Assembly (NCBI RefSeq): GCF_048007035.1
Contig: NZ_CP180355.1
Location: forward strand, 2,418,001 to 2,482,000
From: Imperialibacter sp963977595
GTDB taxonomy: Bacteria > Bacteroidota > Bacteroidia > Cytophagales > Cyclobacteriaceae
Length of the DNA stretch: 64,000 nucleotides
Direction of reading: 5' to 3'
Numbering within the stretch: the first letter of the stretch is position 1; each line of letters starts with the position of its first letter. Under the pieces are notes generated by a model. It made no database searches and had not been told where the DNA came from. It worked only from the letters and a program-made list of their open reading frames with translations. This document shows positions 44,178 through 51,806 of the stretch, one piece after another. Made by a program: the position numbers and the translations under genes.

Positions 44178-44666
44178 ATGAGCTGGGTTGAAATCGTACT
44201 AAGCCAGTTGAAGGATGTTTATACAGGTTCGCCCTGGTATGGCAAGCCGGTTAGAACAATTTTGCGGGAAATTATGCCGGAAAAGGCTGGCGTACGCCCC
44301 GATGATTCTTCACATTCGGTGTTCCAGCTAGCACAACACATGCTTACGTGGCGCACTTATGTGGTAGAACAACTAAAAGGCAATGAGCGGTATCAAGTAC
44401 CTATCGATTCTGAGAAAGACTGGAGTCAAACGGGGGCAACAAGCGCAGCAGAGTGGATCGAATTGCTCCATGCCTTTGACGACAATCAGAAAACGCTCTT
44501 GGATCTTATTCAAAAAACTTCAACAGATACATTTGAGAAGCAGGTGCCCGGAAAGTCCTACGACTTTAAACACCTGATTGAGGGCATAGTGCATCACGAC
44601 ATTTACCATGCTGGCCAAATAGTGACCACAGCGAAGGTTGTGGGCGCCTACCTGCCCTCCAGCTAG
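44178..44666 (+). CDS. DinB family protein
   Basis: A 162-residue four-helix bundle. The three metal-binding histidines of the DinB/YfiT superfamily appear as His in QLAQHMLTW and the two in VHHDIYHAGQI. The family contains thiol transferases (bacillithiol, mycothiol) and DNA-damage-induced proteins. It probably forms one transcription unit with the VOC gene. Its last four bases overlap the end of the convergent SDR gene. Confidence 0.92.
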   Translation: MSWVEIVLSQLKDVYTGSPWYGKPVRTILREIMPEKAGVRPDDSSHSVFQLAQHMLTWRTYVVEQLKGNERYQVPIDSEKDWSQTGATSAAEWIELLHAFDDNQKTLLDLIQKTSTDTFEKQVPGKSYDFKHLIEGIVHHDIYHAGQIVTTAKVVGAYLPSS

Positions 44667-45424
44667 TGCACGTAGCTGCCTGCGTTGATATCAATGGTGC
44701 TGCCAGTCGCATGGTCGGCCAAGCCGCTGCATAAAAAAGTCACCATGGGAGCAATGTCCTTCGGCTCAGTGAGTCGCTCAAGTGCCAAATCTCCCAGCAC
44801 CACCTGCTCGCCATATCGCTCCACAAATTCTTTGGCCATATCGGTGCGCACAAAACCCGGCGCAATATTGAACGCTTTGATACCCTGCTTGCCGTAAGCC
44901 CTCGCTATCGAACGGGTGAGCGATACCACCCCTCCCTTGGACGCTGCATAGGCCAGGTACTCGGCAGTATCTCCTCGAAAGGCCGCTCTTGAAGAGATAT
45001 TGATGATCCTTCCTGTGGCCTTTCTTTTGAGCCAATGATCGATGGCTTTCTTGCAAAGAATGGCGGTTGCGTTAAGATTAACCATCATGGTTTTGTTCCA
45101 TTCTTCAAGCCACTGCTTATCGGCAGAGCCCATGTCGGAAGCTATGGCCAGACCGGCATTGTTGACCAAAAGTTCGAGAGACCCAAATTCACTCACCACC
45201 TTATCGAACAGCTGCACTACTTGATCAGGCTGAGCCAAATCTGCCTGAAAGGCTTTGCTCTCATTGCCCAGCACATGGGCCAGGTTTTCAGCCTCTCTGC
45301 CGCTCTTGTGGTAATGCACTGCCACGGTGGCCCCTGCTTCTGCCAGCTTAGCCGCAATGGCCTTGCCTATGCCCCTGCTAGCTCCTGTTACGAGCACATT
45401 CAGACCAGATAAATTAATGTACAT
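44663..45424 (-). CDS. Short-chain dehydrogenase/reductase
   Basis: A 253-residue classical SDR. The cofactor motif is VTGASRGIGKAIA, followed by HYHKSGREAE, which favours NADP(H). NNAGLA marks the structural motif, and the catalytic residues are Ser in NISSRAAF and Tyr/Lys in YLAYAASKGG. The overall pattern resembles 3-oxoacyl-ACP reductases (FabG-like) but also many other SDRs, so no substrate is assigned. A promoter candidate lies at 45448-45478. Convergent overlap with DinB at the 3' end. Confidence 0.93.
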   Translation of the reverse strand: MYINLSGLNVLVTGASRGIGKAIAAKLAEAGATVAVHYHKSGREAENLAHVLGNESKAFQADLAQPDQVVQLFDKVVSEFGSLELLVNNAGLAIASDMGSADKQWLEEWNKTMMVNLNATAILCKKAIDHWLKRKATGRIINISSRAAFRGDTAEYLAYAASKGGVVSLTRSIARAYGKQGIKAFNIAPGFVRTDMAKEFVERYGEQVVLGDLALERLTEPKDIAPMVTFLCSGLADHATGSTIDINAGSYVH

Positions 45425-45447
45425 AGTGAAGGATCATTCGATATGCC

Positions 45448-45478
45448 GAAAAATAAGTGATTAGCGCTGAAACTAAAA
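45448..45478 (-). promoter_or_regulatory. Candidate SDR promoter
   Basis: On the minus strand TTTT (45478-45475), a 19-bp spacer and TATTTTTC (45455-45448), one mismatch from TAnnTTTG, about 25 bp before the ATG at 45424. Confidence 0.3.
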
Positions 45479-45642
45479 GTCAATAAGCAATCCTCTCTTA
45501 GAATGATTTTCCAATTTACCAATAGTCAGGCAGCCTCAGCGAAGCGGGAGACCTAGAAAATTGGTGAATCTGGTTTAAGAATGTCGATAACTAAATTAAG
45601 TTAACTACCTTATATATAGATAGTTATGGTTTTTGTGTGTGA

Positions 45643-45672
45643 TTATCCACAATTTTTGCAAAGTTATCCACA
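45643..45672 (+). promoter_or_regulatory. Two perfect DnaA boxes in an AT-rich gap
   Basis: TTATCCACA occurs at 45643-45651 and again at 45664-45672, same orientation, 21 bp apart (two helical turns). Just to the left, 45584-45635 is strongly AT-rich (TAACTAAATTAAGTTAACTA, then TATATATAGATAG), like an unwinding element. The gap 45425-45678 holds no gene. Together they could be a replication origin fragment, a DnaA-titration site or a DnaA-controlled element. The identical 9-mer occurs elsewhere in this window only inside prfA, as the complement near 53368. Confidence 0.4.
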
Positions 45673-45678
45673 ATTCAT

Positions 45679-47346
45679 CTAACGTGCTGATTTGATGATC
45701 TTTCCAACCGTCACTTGTCCGTCACCTGAAAATGCCTGGTAGAGATAAACAGCTGGCGGCAAGTCCTCTCCGTTTGAATTTCTGCCATCCCAGGTCAGGT
45801 TGCTGCCTAATTTTCCCCGGTTATTAATGGTTCTCACCTGCTGACCAGAGAATGAAAATATTTTTATTGACTCAACCCCAGAGGGGGCTTCATTTTGGAA
45901 GTATATTAAATCAAGAAAAGGATTAGGAAACGTCACCAGATCAACTTCTCTGTTGCTTAGTCCGGTTACATCCACTGGCCCCTCAAAATTCTCTATCTGC
46001 TGATCCAGCCAAGTGGTGCGCTGAGTGATCCAGTTCCTTAGATAGTCCACTTCCGCCGGGTAACTTGCCCCAACAAAATTGTTAGGCCACGTGTACTGGC
46101 CAATGACTGGCCATCTTTGAAAATTCCTATTTTTGGCCTCAGATAAGACGTCGGTATATTCATCAATCATCGTGCTTATTGCTTCGTCGGACCAGGCACC
46201 ACTCCGCAGCGTCATCCACCGCAATTTCACCTGTTGTCTGAAAACAGGGTCTGTCATCAGTTTGTCCCACCAAAAGGGAACCAGCCAGAAGTCGTTCGGG
46301 CAAACGTCGTTGAACTTGTACGCCCAGCCCTGGGTATTTCCTCCCTGGCAGTAGTCGGCGTTGCCAAACGCAAGGTTAAAGTCCCATATTGGCCCAAGAG
46401 TCAGGAGCCCGCCCTTGTCATCTTTGTCCTTGTACATAAAGGTGCTGAGCCTGTAGCCATCAACATTCCGGCTGAGTTCATTGATCAGGAAGAAGTCAAC
46501 AAAGCTCGACAGCTCTATATATTTGCGGTAGCCCGATACCGGATCCCTGAAGGAACTCGACTTCAGAGTATTTTCGAAGCTCTTCATAAAGCTTTGTATA
46601 TATGTCTTTTGAGCGTTGGTGATTTCGTCATCTGCTGGCTCATCGTATTGAAAGAAGGCCACCTGATCACTGTTTTTATAATTGTTTGGTCGGTACTCTG
46701 ACGCAAAGCCCCCACCACCGCTGCCGTCAAACTTATCGAGCTTCAAAATGTAGCCCCCGGTCAACTCCTCTCCTTCGTTATCCTCAGGTTTTAGGTTGGC
46801 GATATCCACCCGGTTTTTGTCCCGCTTCACCTTTTCCATAAATAGGTAGATGCCGTGGTATTGCCCATTGAGCACCACCTCAACGTATTTTGTTCTTGAG
46901 CTATAGCGCTCAGTAAATGAGAAAAGATCGAAGGTTAGTTTGTTCCGCATCAGCGTTTTGTCGGAGTAGGGTCCGTGCAAAACCCAGTCTTCCTCGGCCG
47001 GAAAACCCAAAATGGCCGTGTCAAGATCCTGGCCTTGCTCGTCCCAGGTCTCAATGCCGAAGGACTTCTTTGGAAATAGGGCTTGAGAAGAGGAGCCCCT
47101 GAATTCAATACCGATGAAGCCGTCGTAGTCAGTAAAAGGATCGGAGGTATGGTTAGTAATCCCTTCCTGGTTGTTGATTATGCCCATTCTTGCTTTCACC
47201 TTGGGTTCGTTAACAATGGTACGCCCTTCGGTGTCGATGATAATAATGGGGAGGTTCGACGACTCAAAATTAACAGACTGTGACTGAGCGGACAGCGTGC
47301 AAAAAATGGCTCCCGCAAGCAGAGCTCTTAGCAATGTAATTTTCAT
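45679..47346 (-). CDS. CotH kinase family secreted protein with T9SS-type C-terminus
   Basis: A 555-residue protein started at the ATG at 47346, which opens a clean signal peptide (MKITLLRALLAGAIFCTLSAQ); the longer frame from 47367 would overlap the TolC gene. The CotH domain covers about 85-430: KSFGIETWDEQG, HGPYSDKTLMRNKL, GIYLFMEKVKRDKNRVDI, and TLGPIWDFNLAFGNADYC (metal-binding DFN-like motif). CotH proteins are atypical protein kinases, known from Bacillus spore coats. The last 85 residues (FPNPFLDLIYF, IFSFSGQQV, YLYQAFSGDGQVTVGKIIK) match a type IX secretion sorting domain. It is the last gene of the DUF4956-HlyD-TolC operon. Confidence 0.92.
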   Translation of the reverse strand: MKITLLRALLAGAIFCTLSAQSQSVNFESSNLPIIIIDTEGRTIVNEPKVKARMGIINNQEGITNHTSDPFTDYDGFIGIEFRGSSSQALFPKKSFGIETWDEQGQDLDTAILGFPAEEDWVLHGPYSDKTLMRNKLTFDLFSFTERYSSRTKYVEVVLNGQYHGIYLFMEKVKRDKNRVDIANLKPEDNEGEELTGGYILKLDKFDGSGGGGFASEYRPNNYKNSDQVAFFQYDEPADDEITNAQKTYIQSFMKSFENTLKSSSFRDPVSGYRKYIELSSFVDFFLINELSRNVDGYRLSTFMYKDKDDKGGLLTLGPIWDFNLAFGNADYCQGGNTQGWAYKFNDVCPNDFWLVPFWWDKLMTDPVFRQQVKLRWMTLRSGAWSDEAISTMIDEYTDVLSEAKNRNFQRWPVIGQYTWPNNFVGASYPAEVDYLRNWITQRTTWLDQQIENFEGPVDVTGLSNREVDLVTFPNPFLDLIYFQNEAPSGVESIKIFSFSGQQVRTINNRGKLGSNLTWDGRNSNGEDLPPAVYLYQAFSGDGQVTVGKIIKSAR

Positions 47347-47360
47347 AAAAGTAGGTTTAC

Positions 47361-48596
47361 TTACCAAATGTCTTCAAAATAGCTCAAGGCTGTTGGCTCA
47401 GCCAGCAGGCCTTTAAGCTTAAGGTAATCCAGGTAGGCCGACAGCAACAAAAACTGATCCTTAATTACTCTACCCCTTAGCTTTTCCTTCGCTTTCAGCC
47501 ACTTTAAGAGGCTTTCTCTCGCATCGCCAGGGTCTATGGCAGACAATTTCTGTCGATATGTGTCTAATTGAACATCCAATTCTTGCATGGCTTTGAGTCG
47601 TTCCGCTATCCTCAGTGTTTTCTCATAGGCAGCACTTAGTTTAACATCCCACTCCGTCCTTGCCTTTACCTCCGCCCATTTATCATTGATCAGGGACAGC
47701 TGTCTGTTCTGCGTTTGCATGCGATTGGTGTTGAAAATTGGGATGCCAATGCCTACCCGCAAGCCAAACCTCTCTTTGCCCTCCATCTCCCACTCAGGCT
47801 GCACAAAGCCGATATCCCAATCTCGCTTTTCCAGCAGCACTTTACTCTCCGTGAGCTGCACATTCAACTGCTCCTTCTCCGTAGCAAGCGATACCGCTGA
47901 TGGCACCTGCATTAACTCGTCCACTGTACTCAGTAACTTTTCCAACGCCACATCGGGGAACACGCTTTCGACCAACGACTGGGCAAGTGTTTCTACGTTC
48001 GTTCGAACTGGCTCCTCCAGAAAATCAGCCAGTTCATTCTCCAATTCCTCCGACAAGTCCATGCGGTCCACCGCCAGATCAATCCTTTCAAGCTCCACAT
48101 CAAGCAATTCTTCGGCATCAAATTCGCCTTCGGAAATGTATTGAGCCATATTCTCCAACCACTTCTGCCGCCAGGCAACAGACGCTTCCGTTTCCTGGAG
48201 TTGCAATGCGACATATCTGATTTTCAGCCAGGTTTCAATCTTATCGAAAAGGGCTGTTTGCATCGCCTCCCTCAACTTCAGCTGTGCCTCTGACTCCAAA
48301 AGCTTGCCCATACTTTTTCCTGCCGCATAATAGAAAGGGTTGGTCGGACGAAGACGGAAGGCGTACTCAGTTTTGTCGTTGGTGATGCCTCCCACTCTGA
48401 AATCAATCTCATCAAAATAAGCTACGCCGTACCTGTTCTGCTGAAACCATTCTACCTGCTGTTTGGCTGCTTTTATTTCGGGCCTATTCTCAATTCCGAC
48501 GGTGATTTGATCAAACAACGGCAGGGGCTGCTGCATAGCTTCCACGAAAAAGGGGGAAAAGAAAAGGCCTGTTACTAAAAGCTTGCTACCTCTCAT
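47361..48596 (-). CDS. TolC-like outer-membrane protein of the CotH operon
   Basis: A 411-residue protein with an N-terminal signal sequence (about 1-20, LLVTGLFFSPFFVEA). Long amphipathic helices with heptad-like Leu/Glu/Lys content and the phrase GLRVGIGIPIFNTNRMQTQNRQ are typical of TolC-type channels. It differs clearly from the TolC at 22097 and is more acidic. It overlaps the HlyD-like gene by 4 bp and precedes CotH by 14 bp. Expected role: outer-membrane part of an export path whose inner-membrane partner is unclear. Confidence 0.78.
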   Translation of the reverse strand: MRGSKLLVTGLFFSPFFVEAMQQPLPLFDQITVGIENRPEIKAAKQQVEWFQQNRYGVAYFDEIDFRVGGITNDKTEYAFRLRPTNPFYYAAGKSMGKLLESEAQLKLREAMQTALFDKIETWLKIRYVALQLQETEASVAWRQKWLENMAQYISEGEFDAEELLDVELERIDLAVDRMDLSEELENELADFLEEPVRTNVETLAQSLVESVFPDVALEKLLSTVDELMQVPSAVSLATEKEQLNVQLTESKVLLEKRDWDIGFVQPEWEMEGKERFGLRVGIGIPIFNTNRMQTQNRQLSLINDKWAEVKARTEWDVKLSAAYEKTLRIAERLKAMQELDVQLDTYRQKLSAIDPGDARESLLKWLKAKEKLRGRVIKDQFLLLSAYLDYLKLKGLLAEPTALSYFEDIW

Positions 48597-49585
48597 GGCA
48601 CCAGAATCATTACCTTTTCTCCCTGAAGCCAGCCTTTTGTGTTGTCGAGTTTGAAGAAGATCTCTTTGCCGGATTGCTGAACTGGCAGCTGTTGCATCAT
48701 AGCAGGCAGAACTTCAACACCGCCTGACCCGATATAGGTTGCTGTCGTTTTCTTATCTGTTTCCAGTGCCGACTGCACCACCACCCGGGAGAGGTCGCCA
48801 ACAATATTGGTTTGGTCTGTAATATAGGCCCTCACAAATTTATTTTCGTCAGGCAATAGCGACAGCAGATCAGAAAAGCCATCGGCAGTTTGGCCCTCCA
48901 TAAAATAGACATTGTCGACAATGCCGCTGGCGGGAGCTAACAGCACAAGTGATGCATTTTCTGCCTCCAGTCTTTGTTTCTCATGCAGCAGCTCTTCCCT
49001 GCTGGCTTCAACGGCCTTTACTTGCAGCTGCCTCTTTTTTAGCAGCAACGACTGCTTAAGTTTGTTCTCGGAAAGGCTTGCCTCAAAATTTTGCTCGATA
49101 ATCTCCAGTTTCCAGGCTGCTGCGCTTGTGGTGTCTTTTGCTTCGGCAGTAGTGAAATTTTTTAGCCAGGAGGCGTCCCGGTTCTCTTCCATCCTGATCT
49201 CGGCGATAGCCTGGTCTCTTTTAGTGTGCTCCTGCTGTAGCTCCAGAGCCAGCTCATTTTTTTCGATTTCAAACTCAAAAAGTTCCTTTTCGCTAGTTGC
49301 TTCAAGCTTACCTTCTTTATAGGCCAGGTCTTGAAGGTCGTCGAGGATGGCCTGCGACTCAAGCCGCATCAGTACGGCACCCTTTTCTACTTTTTGGCCG
49401 GGGGTGACGTTCACCTCAAGGATAACGGCTTTGCGTGGATGGTTGAGTCTTACCTTGGGGCTTTCCACAACGCCATACAAATTGGCTTTGCGCACAGGAT
49501 AGTCGAGACTGAAATAGAGGAGCGCCCCAGCCAGAAGCACAATTGTTATATAGAATGCGTAATAGTTTTGTTTTGGGATGCTCAT
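48593..49585 (-). CDS. HlyD-type membrane-fusion protein
   Basis: A 330-residue adaptor. TM helix at about 8-27 (YAFYITIVLLAGALLYFSL), a first lipoyl half (KAVILEVNVTPGQKVEKGAVLMRLES), a long coiled coil (about 85-215, rich in Glu, Lys, Leu), the second lipoyl half (LLAPASGIVDNVYFMEGQTADG) and a C-terminal beta-barrel. The anchor is a true TM helix, not a lipobox, as in HlyD/EmrA types. It starts directly after the DUF4956 stop. It should span the periplasm between a DUF4956 protein and the TolC-like channel. Confidence 0.9.
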   Translation of the reverse strand: MSIPKQNYYAFYITIVLLAGALLYFSLDYPVRKANLYGVVESPKVRLNHPRKAVILEVNVTPGQKVEKGAVLMRLESQAILDDLQDLAYKEGKLEATSEKELFEFEIEKNELALELQQEHTKRDQAIAEIRMEENRDASWLKNFTTAEAKDTTSAAAWKLEIIEQNFEASLSENKLKQSLLLKKRQLQVKAVEASREELLHEKQRLEAENASLVLLAPASGIVDNVYFMEGQTADGFSDLLSLLPDENKFVRAYITDQTNIVGDLSRVVVQSALETDKKTTATYIGSGGVEVLPAMMQQLPVQQSGKEIFFKLDNTKGWLQGEKVMILVP

Positions 49586-50263
49586 TTATACTCTTACCAA
49601 ATTTCCTGATTTTGACCATTTCACCTGAAGAACTCCTTCAATCTCACTCATCTGCTGCAAAAAAGACGTTGCTGCCTCTCCGGCTACCCGAACCACCTGC
49701 CACTCGAGCTGCCAGGTAGCTTCCTTTCCTTTTTGCTGACTAACCAACCGAATCTTCAAGCTCAGGGGCTTTATAATTTGCTCTATTTGTGTCGCCAACT
49801 CCATTGTTTCCATAGTCACTACCAGCGCAAAACGCTCTTTCTGATTCCTTCTCTCAACGAAAAAATGAAGCAGCCAGGCCACCAGGCAAAACATGAACGT
49901 GCTGGAAATAGCAATGCTAAAACCATACACACCCAGGGCTATCCCCAAGGCCAGCGTGGAAAAAAGAAACAAAAGATTTTTAGGCTCCTCGATCCTGGTT
50001 CTGAACCGGATAATGGCCAGCGCTCCAAAAATGCCCAAACCACGTGCCAGGCTGTCGCCAATCGACATCATTACAGCGGTGGACACCAACGTGGCAAGGA
50101 TCATCGAAATAAAAAACTGATCGGGATACACAAAACCCGTGTAGGTCTTCTTATGTGTAATGGCGATGAGCGAAGCCAAAACAAGACCCCACATCAGGGT
50201 GTAAATGGCTGTGATGAAAGTAGGAAACCCCGACTGAAGCTCCACCGGAAAAAATTCAAGCAT
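49586..50263 (-). CDS. DUF4956 membrane protein
   Basis: A 225-residue protein with four to five TM helices in the first 145 residues (FITAIYTLMWGLVLASLIAI, FFISMILATLVSTAVMMSI, FLFSTLALGIALGVYGFSIAI). The DUF4956 signature is clear: GDSLARGLGIFGALAIIRFRTRIEEPKN between helices. The C-terminal 80 residues form a cytoplasmic alpha/beta domain (FALVVTMETMELA, GVLQVKWSKSGNLV) resembling ferredoxin-like folds. From memory, DUF4956 genes often neighbour CotH and VTC-domain genes; no VTC gene is present here. It is the first gene of a four-gene operon. The biochemical function is unknown. Confidence 0.9.
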   Translation of the reverse strand: MLEFFPVELQSGFPTFITAIYTLMWGLVLASLIAITHKKTYTGFVYPDQFFISMILATLVSTAVMMSIGDSLARGLGIFGALAIIRFRTRIEEPKNLLFLFSTLALGIALGVYGFSIAISSTFMFCLVAWLLHFFVERRNQKERFALVVTMETMELATQIEQIIKPLSLKIRLVSQQKGKEATWQLEWQVVRVAGEAATSFLQQMSEIEGVLQVKWSKSGNLVRV

Positions 50264-50320
50264 ACATTCTAATGTTCGTATTAACTCTAGTGCAACATCT
50301 AAGTAATGTATCCTTAACGT

Positions 50321-50349
50321 AAAAAAAAAGCGACCAGATAAGGCCGCCT
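50321..50349 (-). terminator. Terminator after the thioredoxin-like gene
   Basis: On the minus strand AGGCGGCC pairs with GGTCGCTT (allowing G-U pairs in RNA) around a 6-base loop, followed by nine T. It lies 24 bp past the stop codon at 50373 and separates that gene from the DUF4956 operon. Confidence 0.8.
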
Positions 50350-50372
50350 ACGTTTAATTTGTGCGGTTTTTG

Positions 50373-51155
50373 TCAATAAAGTGCCATGTCGAACTTGCGG
50401 CGGTACTTTTTTGTCAACTCATTTTGCGTGCCAACAAGCTGAAAAAAAGCCACAGCAGCTCTTCTGGGCAGCTCGTCCATGAACGTTTTGTCGGTCATGA
50501 CCGCCTCTATGAGCAGGCTGATGCCATTTTCGGAGTCATCGTTTTTAAAAGCTTCCTGCGCTGCCCCAAGCTTTTTCCCCACGGCACTTTCCATAGAAAC
50601 GTCTGTTTCCAGAAACTGTGACATCTCCTCTATTTGCTGAATCTCCTCAAAGAATTTATTTCTGTTCACCACCTTTAACAGCACTTCCCTCGCCGTGGAA
50701 GGATCCTGCAAAACAATACTCCTCGCCATCAGCATCCTCCCCTCATCACTTGCCGGATAGTCAATAATAAAACTCTCCAATTCGCCCAGAGCGTTCTCAT
50801 CGCCAGCGATCAGTTTCTGCTCTATCTGGCTCAAAAGCTCCTTTTCCTCGCTTGGCAAATATTGATCCAGCCATTTTTGAATTTCATGTTTGGGAAGTGC
50901 GCCTGTAAATTCGGCAACGACCTCGCCCTTATGGAACATTTTGACTGCCGGAATGCCCTTGATGCCATACGCCGCAGACAAGTGCTGGTTTTCATCCGAG
51001 TTCACTTTCACCAATTCCCATGCACCATTGGCCTCACCGGCCAGTTCTTCTATGATCGGCCCTAAAAACTGACAGGGGCCACACCATGGTGCCCAAAAGT
51101 CGACAACAACAGGCACGTTTTTACTTTTTGTTATTACTTCTTTGTCAAAATCCAT
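50373..51155 (-). CDS. Thioredoxin domain protein with TPR-like C-terminus (CnoX/YbbN-like)
   Basis: A 260-residue cytoplasmic protein. The thioredoxin domain (1-105) has the active site FWAPWCGPCQFLGP and the cis-Pro loop IKGIPAVKMF. Residues about 110-260 are helical and TPR-like (AREVLLKVVNRNKFFEE, AAVAFFQLVGTQNEL). This two-part layout is that of CnoX (YbbN), a holdase chaperone working with GroEL and DnaK under oxidative stress. Here the full CGPC motif is kept, whereas E. coli CnoX has SxxC, so it may also act as a reductase. Single gene with a strong terminator. Confidence 0.9.
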   Translation of the reverse strand: MDFDKEVITKSKNVPVVVDFWAPWCGPCQFLGPIIEELAGEANGAWELVKVNSDENQHLSAAYGIKGIPAVKMFHKGEVVAEFTGALPKHEIQKWLDQYLPSEEKELLSQIEQKLIAGDENALGELESFIIDYPASDEGRMLMARSIVLQDPSTAREVLLKVVNRNKFFEEIQQIEEMSQFLETDVSMESAVGKKLGAAQEAFKNDDSENGISLLIEAVMTDKTFMDELPRRAAVAFFQLVGTQNELTKKYRRKFDMALY

Positions 51156-51231
51156 GGTTCAATTATTTCCCGCCATTTAACAAAAGTTTGGGCGTCAGCA
51201 GTTCCTAAGAACAGCACTTTTGAAGGCTGCT

Positions 51232-51657
51232 CTACGTATTTCCCCAGGCGTTCAGCACCAGGTGGCGGCTTCCTCCGTAGTTCCTGTGCTCGCAAAGGTA
51301 AATCCCCTGCCAGGTGCCAGTGTTGAGTCTGCCATTGGTGACCGGAAGCTGCACGGATGCTCCCAGCAACGAAGCTTTGATGTGTGCCGGCATGTCGTCG
51401 GGGCCTTCCATGGTATGCCGATAGTAGGGTGCGCTTTCCGGCACCATTTTGTTGAAGTGACTTTCGAAGTCTTCCCGCACAGTAGGATCAGCATTTTCAT
51501 TGACGGTGAGGCTGGCTGATGTGTGCTGGATAAACACCTGCAGCACACCTTGCCTGATTTTTTGCAGCTCGGGAAACTGCTCCAACACCTCCCGGGTAAT
51601 AAGATGAAACCCTCTTGGGTAGGGCTTCAGCGTTATCTCTTTTTGAAAAAATTCCAT
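51232..51657 (-). CDS. YjbQ family protein (UPF0047)
   Basis: A 141-residue protein with the complete UPF0047 pattern: FIQHTSASLTVNENADPTVREDFE, YYRHTMEGPDDMPAHIKASLLG, TNGRLNTGTWQGIYLCEHRN. The conserved His, Asp and Glu residues suggest a metal or phosphate site. In databases the family is often labelled secondary thiamine-phosphate synthase; the physiological role is not settled. The flanking gap 51658-51806 holds a palindrome (51787-51800) and no gene. Confidence 0.95.
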   Translation of the reverse strand: MEFFQKEITLKPYPRGFHLITREVLEQFPELQKIRQGVLQVFIQHTSASLTVNENADPTVREDFESHFNKMVPESAPYYRHTMEGPDDMPAHIKASLLGASVQLPVTNGRLNTGTWQGIYLCEHRNYGGSRHLVLNAWGNT

Positions 51658-51786
51658 GATTAATAGTAGCGATTGATATATTGATTTCCAACATGGTTAT
51701 CAGGGAGCCGGATCGCTTGTAACATTAGCTAGAAACACAACACCTCAGCAATGTTGCAATGAAAATGTGTGGATTATTGAGATGTC

Positions 51787-51800
51787 TGCCTGCGCAGGCA
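51787..51800. repeat. REP-like palindrome
   Basis: TGCCTGCGCAGGCA is a perfect 14-bp palindrome in the gap between the beta-helix lipoprotein gene and YjbQ, within GATGTCTGCCTGCGCAGGCA and TGACG. Short GC-rich palindromes of this kind occur as dispersed intergenic repeats in many bacterial genomes. Only one copy is visible in the window, so repetition cannot be confirmed. Confidence 0.4.
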
Positions 51801-51806
51801 TGACGA

